Origin: Onthophagus taurus
Taxonomy: Eukaryota > Arthropoda > Insecta > Coleoptera > Scarabaeidae
DNA length: 64,000 nucleotides
Reading direction: 5' to 3'
NCBI RefSeq assembly: GCF_036711975.1
Contig: NC_091968.1
Coordinates: forward strand, 8,246,001-8,310,000
Part shown: positions 1 to 9,389 of the stretch, one piece after another
Numbering within the stretch: position 1 is the stretch's first letter
How the letters are laid out: every line of letters begins with the position of its first letter
Notes under the pieces: generated by a model
Databases searched by the model: none
Seen by the model: only the letters and a program-made list of their open reading frames with translations
Told to the model about the DNA's origin: nothing
Program-made: the position numbers and the translations under genes

Positions 1-134
1 CTCTAAAAACCTTCATCAAGTGTGTTTTCATATCTCCTAGGCTCCATTGAAGAAGAGCAGGAAAGATACCATCGGGTCCGGGCGTTTTGAAGGGTTTAAA
101 ACTGCTAACGGCCCACTCTATCATCTCGTTCTAT
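1..134 (-). pseudogene. non-LTR retrotransposon reverse transcriptase fragment
   Basis: The minus strand reads through without a stop as a piece of a LINE reverse transcriptase finger region. It contains the motif FKPFKTPGPDGIFPALLQ, the conserved K-x-PGPDGI-x-P block of Jockey/R1-type elements, followed by a short helix ending MKTHLMKVF. It runs off the left edge of the window, so its full extent is unknown. No continuation of the domain is seen to the right, so it is a truncated remnant. Confidence 0.75.
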
Positions 135-399
135 ACAACCTGGTTGGCTATCTGCCAGTCATGTCTGGTAAGAGAGTTGTTTAGTTCCATTTGGTGTGGA
201 AACGTTGAAAAATCTTACGGAGAGCCTGGAAAATGAATATCCATTAGTAAGTGCAATGATTCTTTTGGATCCTTGGAATTTTATTAAGGCGTAAGGCCTC
301 AGCGGCACTCTCGCAAACCTCCTCGCAAAAACCTCTCCAGACTTGTCGCTTTTTCTGGCGTACCGGATGTTTGAATTCTGACTGGTGTGTTTACAGTTC

Positions 400-904
400 A
401 ATTATTATCTAGTTTGTTTAACTTTATTAAAAGCCTTTCTGCAGGTGACCCTCAGGGAATGGAGATTGGGAGTCCACCATGGGGTTGCCCTTACTTTCTC
501 CTCCACTGTTCTCTCAGGACATACACTATGGAAAGCATGAACCAGTGTGTCACCTACGAGATTCGAGTATTCCTCTAATTCATCGGTATTCCCAGGAAGG
601 GCATCAGGAAAATGCTCAAGTCAGTCTGCTTTGGATCCCGAACCCCCTTTTTCAAAAGCATACTAGGTCCCAGTTCGAAAGTAATCCATCAGTGGTCAGA
701 CATAGACGCCTCCTGGGAGAAACGCCAGTTGTTAATCTTTGTAGGTCTTTGATTGATCAAATTAATTATCGTTTGACACCTTGCATTGACGAACGTAGGT
801 TCACAACCTTGGTTAATTATTTCCAAGTCATTACTCGTAATAAATTCAAGCAAGGTCTTACCTCTAAAGTAATGAAGTCAACGCATAATCCAGGTTCATC
901 GTGA
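400..904 (+). other. degenerate possibly retroelement-derived stretch
   Basis: A 141-codon open frame (479-904) overlaps a second short frame. Around 443-510 the translation GDPQGMEIGSPPWGCPYF resembles two frame-shifted copies of the GxPQGGxLSP block of reverse transcriptases, but the match is weak and no YADD motif follows. The rest of the frame is unrecognised. It ends just before the target duplication of the Penelope-like element. It may be old LINE sequence or simply a chance open frame. Confidence 0.2.
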
Positions 905-915
905 AAATAATATTA

Positions 916-927
916 GTAATAATAAAC
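916..927. repeat. target site duplication, left copy (PLE 1)
   Basis: The 12-mer GTAATAATAAAC here is repeated exactly at 5942-5953, directly outside the two ends of the Penelope-like composite. This shows that the inverted partial copy and the full copy arrived together as one insertion. Confidence 0.85.
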
Positions 928-1030
928 GGGATGAAATTCTCCATATTTCTCTAAATATAATAAACTAGGATTTATGTAAAAGTAAAAACTTTTTTGAGAA
1001 ATATTAAAATGTTTTAATTCTATTTAAGTA

Positions 1031-1064
1031 GACATGTTTCGAAAACTAATGTTTCATCTTCATT
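1031..1064 (-). ncRNA. hammerhead-like motif, inverted PLE copy (core mutated)
   Basis: This is the reverse-strand version of the pseudo-LTR motif. Stem I (AGGTA against TACTT) and the palindromic stem III (ACATGT) are kept. The first core base is changed, reading ATGAAGA where the plus copies read CTGAAGA. Loss of that invariant C would be expected to abolish cleavage. Confidence 0.6.
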
Positions 1065-1408
1065 ACCTAAATTTATGAAAAAGAAGAAACAAATTAAACA
1101 AAGGTTAACCGGAACGTATTAATAACGGTATAATGAAAATCGGAATTTGAAAAGGTGAACTTACATAGAAAAATTATACAATATAATGGAATTAGTTAAT
1201 AGGTGGGGTTCAGGAGTAGATCTAATTTCTTATAACTAAATTTACAATTAAATTTAAATTAGATTAACAAAATCACAGATTAAAAACTTCAACAAAAAAG
1301 GATAAAATCTTGGAAGGTATCGTAAGATAAGGGTGTGGCGTAAAAAAAACGTTATTATAATATAGCACGTACGGAATACAAAAAGAAAAATAAAAATTTT
1401 TTGATTAA

Positions 1409-2161
1409 TTAGTTAAATTTGTGGTATAAGCGAGAATATTTGTTTTCTATTATTTCATTTAATAAATTATCTGTGTTATTTTTAAATTGTTTGTATATTT
1501 CGTATTTCTCCAGTAAGTCCAGCTTCAAAGATTTAGGTTGGTTATGAATAAGTTCCATATTATTAAGACTTATTTTATGTTTAGTTTCTGTAATATGTTT
1601 GAATATAGCGGAATTTTTATCTTTATTATGTTCTTTAAAACGTGTTAATAAGTTTCTCCCTGTTTGACCTATATAAATTTTATTACATTCACTACAGGAA
1701 ACTTTGTAAACTCCGTTAAGTAAGTGAAAGTGGAATTTATGTTTATTATTAACGAGCATATTGGAGATTTTAGTGTTGTTTTTAGTGGCTATGTGTATGA
1801 TATGTGTTTTAGTTATGTGGTGTAGTTGATTGATTGTGGGGTTGTAATGTGAAATAGAAATATATTTAGGTGGGAGTTTATAATGAGGATAAATGAATGA
1901 GATAACTTTATTGTTATGAACTTTGTAAAAAATGTTTTGCATGTCTTTAATGTTATAACCGTTGTTTAAGCCTATTTTTATAATATTGTAAATTTCTGAA
2001 TTGAAATTTTCGGTGTTGAGAGGTGTGTTGATGGCTCTGTGGAATAAGAACCTAAACGCGGCTTCTTTATATTTGAAACTAGTGAAAGAATTTTTGGGGA
2101 TAATTGTGTCTGTAGTAGTTGGTTTACGGAAAATGTTGAAATTAAGGGAAGAGTTAGACAT
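1409..2161 (-). pseudogene. PLE 1 inverted copy: GIY-YIG endonuclease end of the polyprotein
   Basis: The open 250-codon minus-strand stretch matches the C-terminal third of the full-length PLE protein at 2992-5493 almost residue for residue. Differences include I for N in the THxIHIA segment and V for I in YKxSCSE. It contains the GVYK and YIGQTGR motifs of the GIY-YIG nuclease. The reading frame upstream (2162-2864, minus) still matches the RT domain but is broken, with one base lost near 2283 relative to the intact copy and extra bases near 2727. Truncation inside the RT domain makes this copy non-coding on its own. Confidence 0.9.
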
Positions 2162-2871
2162 GTTTTTGGAAATTGTTAAATCAAGAAAATTGATGCTATT
2201 GTTAATTTCTTTCTCAATTGTGAAATCAAGGTTGCTGATATTGTTTATTAAATTGAATAGGGCTATTAAATTAGCATTTGAACATCATATAGAATGAGGA
2301 TATCATCTACATATCTACAATAAAATTTAATATATTTAGTGGCAAAATGATTATTTAAAGAAAATAGTTGAGATTCTAGGTTGGACACATAAAAATCTGC
2401 AAGAAGGCCAGATAGGGGGGAACCCATGGGTAATCCATCAGCCAGTTCGTAAAAATGGTCATTAAAAATGAAAAAATTTTGATTGGTTATGTTTTTAAAT
2501 ATGTTGATTAAATTATTTATATCATTATTAGTAATGTTGATGGGAAGATTATTGTTGTTTTCAATTTTTTTGGAATTGAGAAAATTTTTTATGATTTTTA
2601 ATGTTTCTTTGATTGGGACATTGGTATATAGATTTTTTATATCTAGGGAGATGAGTTTTGTATTTTTGTTTATTCTTATTTTATCAAGTTTTGAAATTAG
2701 TTCTGAAGAATTCTTTATAGAATATTACGTGAATTTGAAATTGAAAGATTTAGTTAGAATACTATGTAGGGCTTTAGATATAAGGTGACAAGGAGAGTTG
2801 ATATCGCTGACTATGGGTCTGATGGGTTCACCTGTTTTGTGTAGTTTTATTAGACTGTGTAACATTGTAAC

Positions 2872-2976
2872 ACTGAAGATGAAACATTAGTTTTCGAAAC
2901 ATGTCTACTTAAATAGAATTAAAACATTTTAATATTTCTCAAAAAAGTTTTTACTTTTACATAAATCCTAGTTTAT
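2872..2976 (+). repeat. PLE 1 upstream pseudo-LTR
   Basis: About 105 bp here, from CTGAAGATGAAACATTAG to AATCCTAGTTT, are repeated nearly identically at 5838-5940, giving the direct pseudo-LTR arrangement of PLEs. The left edge coincides with the junction to the inverted copy. The ORF begins 16 bp downstream. Confidence 0.85.
2873..2905 (+). ncRNA. hammerhead ribozyme-like motif in upstream pseudo-LTR
   Basis: The core CTGAAGA is followed by a stem II hairpin (GAAAC with GTTTTC, one bulge), then GAAA, the palindrome ACATGT and the cleavage triplet GTC. The 5' side of stem I is lost because the inverted copy joins immediately upstream, so this copy is probably impaired although its core is intact. 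PLEs are known to encode type I hammerheads in their pseudo-LTRs. Confidence 0.7.
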
Positions 2977-2991
2977 TATATTTAGAGAAAT

Positions 2992-5493
2992 ATGGAGAAT
3001 TTCATCCCGTTTATACTACAATCAGGGTTACCTGTAAAACTCCGACAACTTTACAATTTAATGGAAAAGAGAAACAAATCCAATAACCACATATTCTTCT
3101 TACAACAATCATTAAAATTCAACATAACGCCTAAAGCTTTCGATTTAAAATTGTCACGACAATTTCAACTTTATAAGAAAATTTTGGAAAGAAAACTTAT
3201 CAAATGCACCATCAAACAGTACTACAGAGATCGTGATATTCAAGATTTGAAACTTAAACTTCTACATCACCATTTAAGTAAAATACTTCACCCCTTAGAA
3301 TTTGATGAACTATATAACGATTTTACCGAACAATTACATCATAAATCCCTAGCTGACATTAAAAATAAAAAATTAAGCTTATTAAAGAACAACGCTCTAT
3401 CCAGTAAGTCTAACTCAAAGGATTCTAACAATAACTTTAATATCAAACGACTAGAAATTAATAATAACAAATGTAATATCACCTATGATAATAAACAATC
3501 ACATTTTACATTCGCGCCTAAATACACTAACCTCTCTGACTATTCACTATCACCTTCAGAAATAGAACTATTTAATTTAGGACACAAATTTTCCATTAAC
3601 ACTCACAATTTCAATTCCACTTCTTTAGCCATCGATATTGAAAGCCAATTACTTTTTAATCCCATTTTCCCTAAACTTAAAGCCGATCTCCTACACAATT
3701 TACATAAATTTAAATCCAAAAGAAAGAATTTTTCCACATATAACAGTTCCAATTCTAAATATCAAAATACCATTATCTCTTTGAAAAACAACCTTCTCAA
3801 ACACGATATAATATGTACACCAGCAGATAAAAATGCAGGCCTAGTTTTAATTAATAAATCAGAATATATTTCAAAAACCGTATCTTTCTTTAACGACAAT
3901 AACATTACCTTACTCCACAAAGACCCTCTTCCTTCTTTTACCAATAAACTTAAGGATATTTTGAAAAAATCATCAAATACCCTAAACAAATTTTTTCCTT
4001 CAAATAAAAAATACATACCCATGAATCCTCTACATCCCACTTTACACAGTCTAATAAAACTACACAAAACAGGTGAACCCATCAGACCCATAGTCAGCGA
4101 TATCAACTCTCCTTGTCACCTTATATCTAAAGCCCTACATAGTATTCTAACTAAATCTTTCAATTTCAAATCCACATATTCTATAAAGAATTCTTCAGAA
4201 CTAATTTCAAAACTTGATAAAATAAGAATAAACAAAAATACAAAACTCGTCTCCCTAGATATAAAAAATCTATATACCAATGTCCCAATCAAAGAAACAT
4301 TAAAAATCATAAAAAATTTTCTCAATTCCAAAAAAATTGAAAACAACAATAATCTTCTCATCAACATTACTAATAATGATATAAATAATTTGATCAACAT
4401 ACTTAAAAACATAACCAATCAAAATTTTTTCATTTTTAATGACCATTTTTACGAACTGGCTGATGGATTACCCATGGGTTCCCCCCTATCTGGCCTTCTT
4501 GCAGATTTTTATGTGTCCAACCTAGAATCTCAACTATTTTCTTTAAATAATCATTTTGCCACTAAATATATTAAATTCTATTGTAGATATGTAGATGATA
4601 TCCTCATTCTATATGATGGTTCAGATGCTAATTTAATAGCCCTATTCAATTTAATAAACAATATCAGCAACCTTGATTTCACAATTGAGAAAGAAATTAA
4701 CAATAGCATCAATTTTCTTGATTTAACAATTTCCAAAAACATGTCTAACTCTTCCCTTAATTTCAACATTTTCCGTAAACCAACTACTACAGACACAATT
4801 ATCCCCAAAAATTCTTTCACTAGTTTCAAATATAAAGAAGCCGCGTTTAGGTTCTTATTCCACAGAGCCATCAACACACCCCTCAACACCGAAAATTTCA
4901 ATTCAGAAATTTACAATATTATAAAAATAGGCTTAAACAACGGTTATAACATTAAAGACATGCAAAACATTTTTTACAAAGTTCATAACAATAAAGTTAT
5001 CTCATTCATTTATCCTCATTATAAACTCCCACCTAAATATATTTCTATTTCACATTACAACCCCACAATCAATCAACTACACCACATAACTAAAACACAT
5101 AACATACACATAGCCACTAAAAACAACACTAAAATCTCCAATATGCTCGTTAATAATAAACATAAATTCCACTTTCACTTACTTAACGGAGTTTACAAAA
5201 TTTCCTGTAGTGAATGTAATAAAATTTATATAGGTCAAACAGGGAGAAACTTATTAACACGTTTTAAAGAACATAATAAAGATAAAAATTCCGCTATATT
5301 CAAACATATTACAGAAACTAAACATAAAATAAGTCTTAATAATATGGAACTTATTCATAACCAACCTAAATCTTTGAAGCTGGACTTACTGGAAGAATAC
5401 GAAATATACAAACAATCTAAAAATAACACAGATAATTTATTAAATGAAATAATAGAAAACAAATATTCTCGCTTATACCACAAATTTAACTAA
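2992..5493 (+). CDS. Penelope-like element polyprotein: reverse transcriptase plus GIY-YIG endonuclease
   Basis: This intact 833-residue protein supplies the enzymes for PLE retrotransposition. The N-terminal ~240 residues are lysine- and asparagine-rich. Then come the RT blocks: TPADKNAGLVLINKSEY near residue 280, LIKLHKTGEPIRPIVSDIN near 355, GLPMGSPLSG at 492-501, and the catalytic YVDD at 533-536, in which the two aspartates bind metal. The C-terminal nuclease has GVY at 733-735 and YIG at 746-748 within IYIGQTGR, plus the downstream Arg (TGRNLLTRFKEH) typical of GIY-YIG endonucleases. The ATG lies just after the upstream pseudo-LTR, and the length is usual for Penelope/Poseidon/Neptune proteins. 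No frameshift or internal stop is seen. The 3' UTR with the second pseudo-LTR follows. Confidence 0.95.
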   Translation: MENFIPFILQSGLPVKLRQLYNLMEKRNKSNNHIFFLQQSLKFNITPKAFDLKLSRQFQLYKKILERKLIKCTIKQYYRDRDIQDLKLKLLHHHLSKILHPLEFDELYNDFTEQLHHKSLADIKNKKLSLLKNNALSSKSNSKDSNNNFNIKRLEINNNKCNITYDNKQSHFTFAPKYTNLSDYSLSPSEIELFNLGHKFSINTHNFNSTSLAIDIESQLLFNPIFPKLKADLLHNLHKFKSKRKNFSTYNSSNSKYQNTIISLKNNLLKHDIICTPADKNAGLVLINKSEYISKTVSFFNDNNITLLHKDPLPSFTNKLKDILKKSSNTLNKFFPSNKKYIPMNPLHPTLHSLIKLHKTGEPIRPIVSDINSPCHLISKALHSILTKSFNFKSTYSIKNSSELISKLDKIRINKNTKLVSLDIKNLYTNVPIKETLKIIKNFLNSKKIENNNNLLINITNNDINNLINILKNITNQNFFIFNDHFYELADGLPMGSPLSGLLADFYVSNLESQLFSLNNHFATKYIKFYCRYVDDILILYDGSDANLIALFNLINNISNLDFTIEKEINNSINFLDLTISKNMSNSSLNFNIFRKPTTTDTIIPKNSFTSFKYKEAAFRFLFHRAINTPLNTENFNSEIYNIIKIGLNNGYNIKDMQNIFYKVHNNKVISFIYPHYKLPPKYISISHYNPTINQLHHITKTHNIHIATKNNTKISNMLVNNKHKFHFHLLNGVYKISCSECNKIYIGQTGRNLLTRFKEHNKDKNSAIFKHITETKHKISLNNMELIHNQPKSLKLDLLEEYEIYKQSKNNTDNLLNEIIENKYSRLYHKFN

Positions 5494-5837
5494 TTAATCA
5501 AAAAATTTTTATTTTTCATTTTGTATTCCGTACGTGCTATATTATAATAACGTTTTTTTTACGCCACACCCTTATCTTACGATACCTTCCAAGATTTTAT
5601 CCTTTTTTGTTGAAGTTTTTAATCTGTGATTTTGTTAATCTAATTTAAATTTAATTGTAAATTTAGTTATAAGAAATTAGATCTACTCCTGAACCCCACC
5701 TATTAACTAATTCCATTATATTGTATAATTTTTCTATGTAAGTTCACCTTTTCAAATTCCGATTTTCATTATACCGTTATTAATACGTTCCGGTTAACCT
5801 TTGTTTAATTTGTTTCTTCTTTTTCATAAATTTAGGT

Positions 5838-5940
5838 ACTGAAGATGAAACATTAGTTTTCGAAACATGTCTACTTAAATAGAATTAAAACATTTTAATA
5901 TTTCTCAAAAAAGTTTTTACTTTTACATAAATCCTAGTTT
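5838..5940 (+). repeat. PLE 1 downstream pseudo-LTR
   Basis: Second copy of the ~105-bp repeat at 2872-2976. It ends at the right border of the insertion, directly followed by the 12-bp target duplication. Confidence 0.85.
5839..5871 (+). ncRNA. hammerhead ribozyme-like motif, complete, downstream pseudo-LTR
   Basis: All three helices can be drawn. Stem I pairs ATTTAGGTA (upstream) with TACTTAAAT (downstream of the cleavage site) with one G-U. Stem II pairs GAAAC with GTTTTC. Stem III is the loop-less palindrome ACATGT. The conserved CTGAAGA and GAAA boxes and the GTC triplet are all present. One extra base sits between CTGAAGA and stem II in every copy in this window. A stem III without a loop implies action as a dimer, which is known for some minimal hammerheads. 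Confidence 0.8.
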
Positions 5941-5941
5941 T

Positions 5942-5953
5942 GTAATAATAAAC
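5942..5953. repeat. target site duplication, right copy (PLE 1)
   Basis: GTAATAATAAAC, identical to 916-927, immediately right of the downstream pseudo-LTR. Confidence 0.85.
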
Positions 5954-6000
5954 TTTCGAATAAGTACGATGAAAAATTATTTATTAAATGATATTGGTGC

Positions 6001-6033
6001 TACATATGTTTCGAGAAAATATCTCGTCTTCAG
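6001..6033 (-). ncRNA. hammerhead ribozyme-like motif of PLE 2
   Basis: On the minus strand: CTGAAGA, stem II GAGA with TCTC, then GAAA, palindromic stem III ACATATGT and the triplet GTA. Stem I pairs GTGC with GCAC. Every helix differs in sequence from PLE 1 yet remains paired, which supports selection on structure. Confidence 0.75.
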
Positions 6034-6487
6034 GCACAACTGTATTGAAAAACATTCATTAGTAAGTTAAATAAAAACTAATTAAAATAATTACCGTCAG
6101 AAATTTAGTAAAGAAAGTACACTATCCAGTCTCCTGGATCTCGACAATATCATCAGTAATTAGTCACAATTATTTAAAAAATGGAGGGAAGCTATTCAGA
6201 GCTGTAAATAAAAATAAAATAATATATATGGAGAAACACAACCAAAATGAACCAGAACAAATATGACGTGAACTTACTTATTTCTTTGAAAATATTGTAG
6301 AGATCAAGACACTAAACAATTAAAATTCAAAACTACACTATTATAAAACTACGTTGTTCAAATAAAACTTAGAAAACTATCAAAACAGAAATATATAGTA
6401 AAATTGCACAATAAAGACACATTAAAATTAACAGCACTAGCAACTCAACGTAACGACGACCAGTTATGAAAGGAACAAATAAACAGG

Positions 6488-7288
6488 TTATACATTTGAA
6501 GAAATAAATTTTATAAAGTATGTGTTGTTGTTAAATTCTGTAATTTCGTTAAGAATTAGATCTTCTTTGTGTCTTTTATGCTTAAAAATCTGGAACTCTT
6601 CAGTTAGGTCTAGCTCTCTAGATTTGTTTATTCTTTTTATTAGATGTATGTTGTTAATGCTATAATTGTGGTTTTCATCTTTTAAATGTTTACAAAATGT
6701 GGAAGAGATTCTTGATAAATGTTCTTTGGCTCTGGTTTTTAAATTACGCCCTGTTTGTCCTATATAGAATTTAGTACAATTTTCACAGGTAATTTTATAA
6801 AGTCCACTTAACTCTAGATTGTCAAATTTGTGGTTGATATTAATTAACTGCTGACCTAATTTGCTATTAGATGTGAAGGCCAAATTAATGTTTAATTTGT
6901 TTAAGTTTCTTTTTAATTCTATTAGCGAGGGGTGAAAAGGCAAAGTAATGTAACAATTTTGATATCTGTAATGAGGGTAGATGAATCTATTAACTTGTCT
7001 ATTGTAGACATTAAAATATATATTTTGCATTTCGCACATATTATAACCATTGTTAAAACCTATTTTTAGAATTTTCTTTAGTTCCAATATGTAGTCATTG
7101 GTATTTAATGGGATATTTATTAATCTATTGAAAAGAAACCTAAATGATGCATACTTGTATTGAGTACTACTGTGTGAGCGTTTAGGGATGATAGAGTCAG
7201 TACATGTAGGTTTTCTGAAGATGTTAAACTCAAGCTTATTGGTTAGGTTGTTTTTTCTAATCTCTAAATCTAGGAAATTAATTTTCAA
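6488..7288 (-). pseudogene. PLE 2: palm end, linker and GIY-YIG endonuclease
   Basis: This open 266-codon stretch starts just after the YVDD block. It shows INFLDLEI, FNIFRKPTCTDSIIPKRS, the tract GFNNGYNMCEMQNIYF, and the nuclease motifs GLYKITC and FYIGQTGRNLKTRAKEH. Upstream, the minus strand at about 7290-7480 still reads CRYVDDILIVYEGN and GILADIYVNHYETK, but a TAA replaces the tyrosine codon before CRYVDD. The nuclease half itself is intact. Confidence 0.9.
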
Positions 7289-7484
7289 ATTAGATTCGAG
7301 TTCTGTGGTGAAGTTTAGAGCGCATAAACTGTTAATTATGTTACTAAGTGCGTGAAATTTTGCTCTGTTACCCTCATAAACAATTAGGATGTCATCGACA
7401 TATCTACATTAGAATTTAATGCCTTTTATAAACAAATCGTATTTACCGGTGAAAATTTTGGTTTCATAATGATTCACGTAGATG

Positions 7485-7748
7485 TCAGCTAAAATACCAG
7501 ATAAAATACCCCATCGGTAGTCCGTCATTCATCTGAAAATATTCGTTGTTGAAAAGGAAGAAGTTTTGACTACAAACCAGCTCGAGGAGGTTGGATAAAG
7601 CTTGAATATTTTCGTATTTAAGTTTCAATTCAAAGTGTTTTTCTATTAAGTATTCCCTAACGATTGATATTGTCTTTTTTATGGGAATGTTGGCGTATAG
7701 ATTAGTAATATCAAAGGAAATTAGTTTTGAATTCTTAGAAAGCATCAA
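7485..7748 (-). pseudogene. PLE 2: reverse transcriptase fragment
   Basis: This carries SKNSKLISFDITNLYANIPI and FFLFNNEYFQMNDGLPMG of the PLE reverse transcriptase, then loses frame. Bases are missing in the segment that should encode GSPLSGILAD, so the ORF ends GYFIWYFS. The next frame continues correctly. A further in-frame upstream piece extends to about 7870. Confidence 0.88.
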
Positions 7749-7870
7749 TTTATTAGTTTTTTGGACTAGTTCGAGTGAATTTATAATGTTGTAGCAAAAT
7801 CTGTCTTTAAATATTGTAAGAAGATATTTTTGAATAATTTTAGCGACTCTGCATGTTGGGGTGTTGTTGT

Positions 7871-7980
7871 AAAGTAGTCTAAAGTTTCCTTCGTTGCATC
7901 CCCAAGCTACAGAATAAGCATTGGAGTCGCAGCCTACAATAAGCAGCCACTTATTTACCTTACTAGCATTATCTAGCGTA
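7871..7980 (-). pseudogene. LINE AP-endonuclease fragment
   Basis: The minus strand reads NKWLLIVGCDSNAYSVAWGC, the (I/V)GxDxNAxxxxWG block of the AP-like endonuclease of Jockey/R1-type LINEs. It directly precedes the truncated start of PLE 2 in the same frame, but this is only a junction of two transposon pieces. Confidence 0.7.
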
Positions 7981-8591
7981 GTTATTTTATTAAATATTAT
8001 ATTTTTTAATTAATATGGTAATTACAATTACCTATGGTAATTACACCTGTCAAATAATGCCGCACATTTGAATATCACTGCATCACATGTCATGTGAGAT
8101 TGCATCTGACGAGCTTCCAACAACTTATAACTTTAGCTGAAACAAAGCTATAATGTCAATTATAATCTAATTATTTAATCATACCATTATTACTTTATTA
8201 TACTCTTACCGAAAAATCACTTTAAAATGACGTTTTCATCTGTCATTCTGAACAAACTTGAACAAACTTCAACTTTATAATTTTAAAAGTTGAAGTTAGC
8301 GGCAAATTTAAAAATATAACACGAATTGGAATCTATACTTTTTAAATTAAAAGAATGACACTGGTAATAATTGTTATTACTGTCTCTCATCATTCCCACT
8401 ATTAATAATAAAATTGTCAGTTTAATTAAATTATTTCAGTATAGACGCTAATGCCATCTTACGGGGGTATTTCGACATACAATCAGTCCCAAGTTCTCCT
8501 ATCAAAGATCCCTGGGGCTGTAGGCAACCAACTACACATAACCAAACAAATTAAACATAACTTAAAACGCAAGTTTTTAATAATTATTAAG
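7981..8591. other. intergenic and 5' flank of the zucchini-like gene
   Basis: AT-rich, with no transposon ends or coding similarity recognised. An ATG at 8451 is in frame with the downstream gene and would add 47 residues (MPSYGGISTYNQ...). That extension lacks the hydrophobic anchor that starts at 8592, so I treat it as leader sequence. TTATTTCAG at 8432-8440 could be a splice acceptor for an upstream non-coding exon. Confidence 0.4.
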
Positions 8592-9308
8592 ATGAACTTA
8601 ATTATTTCAAATAGTTTAAACGTATTGCTATTGTTTTCTTCCATTTATTTATGGAAATGGTATTTTCGCCTCAAGAAAACCCACGAAAAAATAATCGAAA
8701 CTTATAGATGTCACAACACGGTCATAATTTACTCTAGAAGACGAGGAATCTCGGGTTGGCCGAAATATAACGTAGATCCTTATCGAATCGAATTCAAAAA
8801 TCTTAGTAGAATATTCGAACCAATAACTCATTTTATAACAACCTCAGAAAAAACTGTAGATATTGCTGTGATGACCATATCCTCTTCGGTTCTAATAAAT
8901 ACAATATTAAATGTGTTACGAAAAGGAATTCGTGTGAGAATTATTTTGAATTATGCTCACAGTGAAAATGTGCTGGTAAAAAAGCTTATTAAAAACGGTA
9001 ATTTCTTGCTTTTTTAAAAATAAATAAGTTATTTTTTTAATATTTCTTTGTATGTAGGTGCTGATGTAATATTTTTTGTTGAACCTTCGACAACATGCAG
9101 TTTATTTCATTATAAATATGCTATAAAAGATTATGGCACAAATAATCAAGCTGCATATTGTGGTTCTATTAATTGGACTGATTCTGCGTTTACCAGCAAT
9201 TATGAAGATTTAACAATTTCAACAAATAAGTATATTGTAGATCGTTTCAATGAAAATTTTAATGATTCTTTCGAATATATCAAAAATATGAACAAGGCAA
9301 AGACATAA
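8592..9308 (+). CDS. zuc: Zucchini/PLD6-like phospholipase D nuclease (piRNA biogenesis)
   Basis: Two exons, 8592-8997 and 9058-9308, separated by a 60-bp intron (donor G|GTAATT, acceptor TATGTAG|GT, phase 1), give a 218-residue protein. Residues 4-22 form a hydrophobic segment, as in the mitochondrial outer-membrane anchor of Zucchini/MitoPLD. The single HKD motif is HYKYAIKD (H153, K155, D160), followed by the typical GSINWTDSAF. One HKD per chain implies a homodimer, as in the family. Zucchini cleaves single-stranded piRNA precursors to set piRNA 5' ends, so its position in a transposon-rich window is apt, but that is coincidence rather than evidence. It is tail to tail with the DNAJC25-like gene, and AATAAA lies at 9352-9357. 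It could be another small PLD paralogue, but anchor, length and motif favour Zucchini. Confidence 0.87.
8998..9057 (+). other. intron of zucchini-like gene
   Basis: 60 bp, GT...AG, T-rich before the acceptor. Joining the flanks restores one frame across KNG-ADVIFF, and reading through instead meets a stop within 20 bp. Confidence 0.85.
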
Positions 9309-9351
9309 AAATATTTTAGACTTTGTTTAAAATTGCTTAAATAAGCTTAGA

Positions 9352-9357
9352 AATAAA
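9352..9357 (+). promoter_or_regulatory. polyadenylation signal AATAAA
   Basis: 44 bp after the zucchini-like stop codon and within 40 bp of the end of the opposing gene. The two transcripts must end very close together or overlap in their 3' ends. Confidence 0.5.
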
Positions 9358-9389
9358 AAGAAAGTATATTTTTTTAATTTTTTTTTTAA

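Larger units (their letters stand above)
928..5941 (+). mobile_element. Penelope-like element (PLE 1): inverted truncated copy plus full-length copy
   Basis: This is a 5.0-kb insertion. Its left part (928-2864) is the reverse complement of the 3' part of the element, from inside the RT domain through the 3' UTR and slightly beyond into the first codons of a next copy. The right part (2873-5941) is a full copy in plus orientation: a ~105-bp pseudo-LTR, an 833-codon ORF, a 3' UTR and a second pseudo-LTR. The two arms are nearly identical at the protein level, with only a handful of substitutions, so the insertion is recent. A 12-bp target duplication flanks the whole. An inverted 5'-truncated partner fused to a full copy is a known arrangement for Penelope elements. 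Intact coding capacity and young age make it a candidate for an active or recently active copy. Confidence 0.93.
5990..7870 (-). mobile_element. Penelope-like element 2, 5'-truncated and decayed
   Basis: This is a second, distinct PLE on the minus strand, related to PLE 1 at protein level but not at DNA level. Its 3' end lies near 5990 with a hammerhead motif at 6001-6033, and its coding region runs from about 7870 down to 6488. Upstream it is truncated within the RT domain (TPTCRVAKIIQKYLL is the first recognisable segment) and abuts a LINE endonuclease scrap. The coding region carries a frameshift near 7505 and a stop codon just before RYVDD, so it is dead. Confidence 0.9.

Noticed and set aside
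2001..2788. Plus-strand frames rich in Leu/Ile inside the inverted PLE copy
   Set aside because: Antisense of the PLE protein; the same hydrophobic peptides appear on the opposite strand of the full copy.
8451..8591. Upstream in-frame ATG of the zucchini-like gene as true start
   Set aside because: It would bury the membrane anchor 47 residues inside; the second ATG gives the usual N-terminal anchor. Not excluded entirely.
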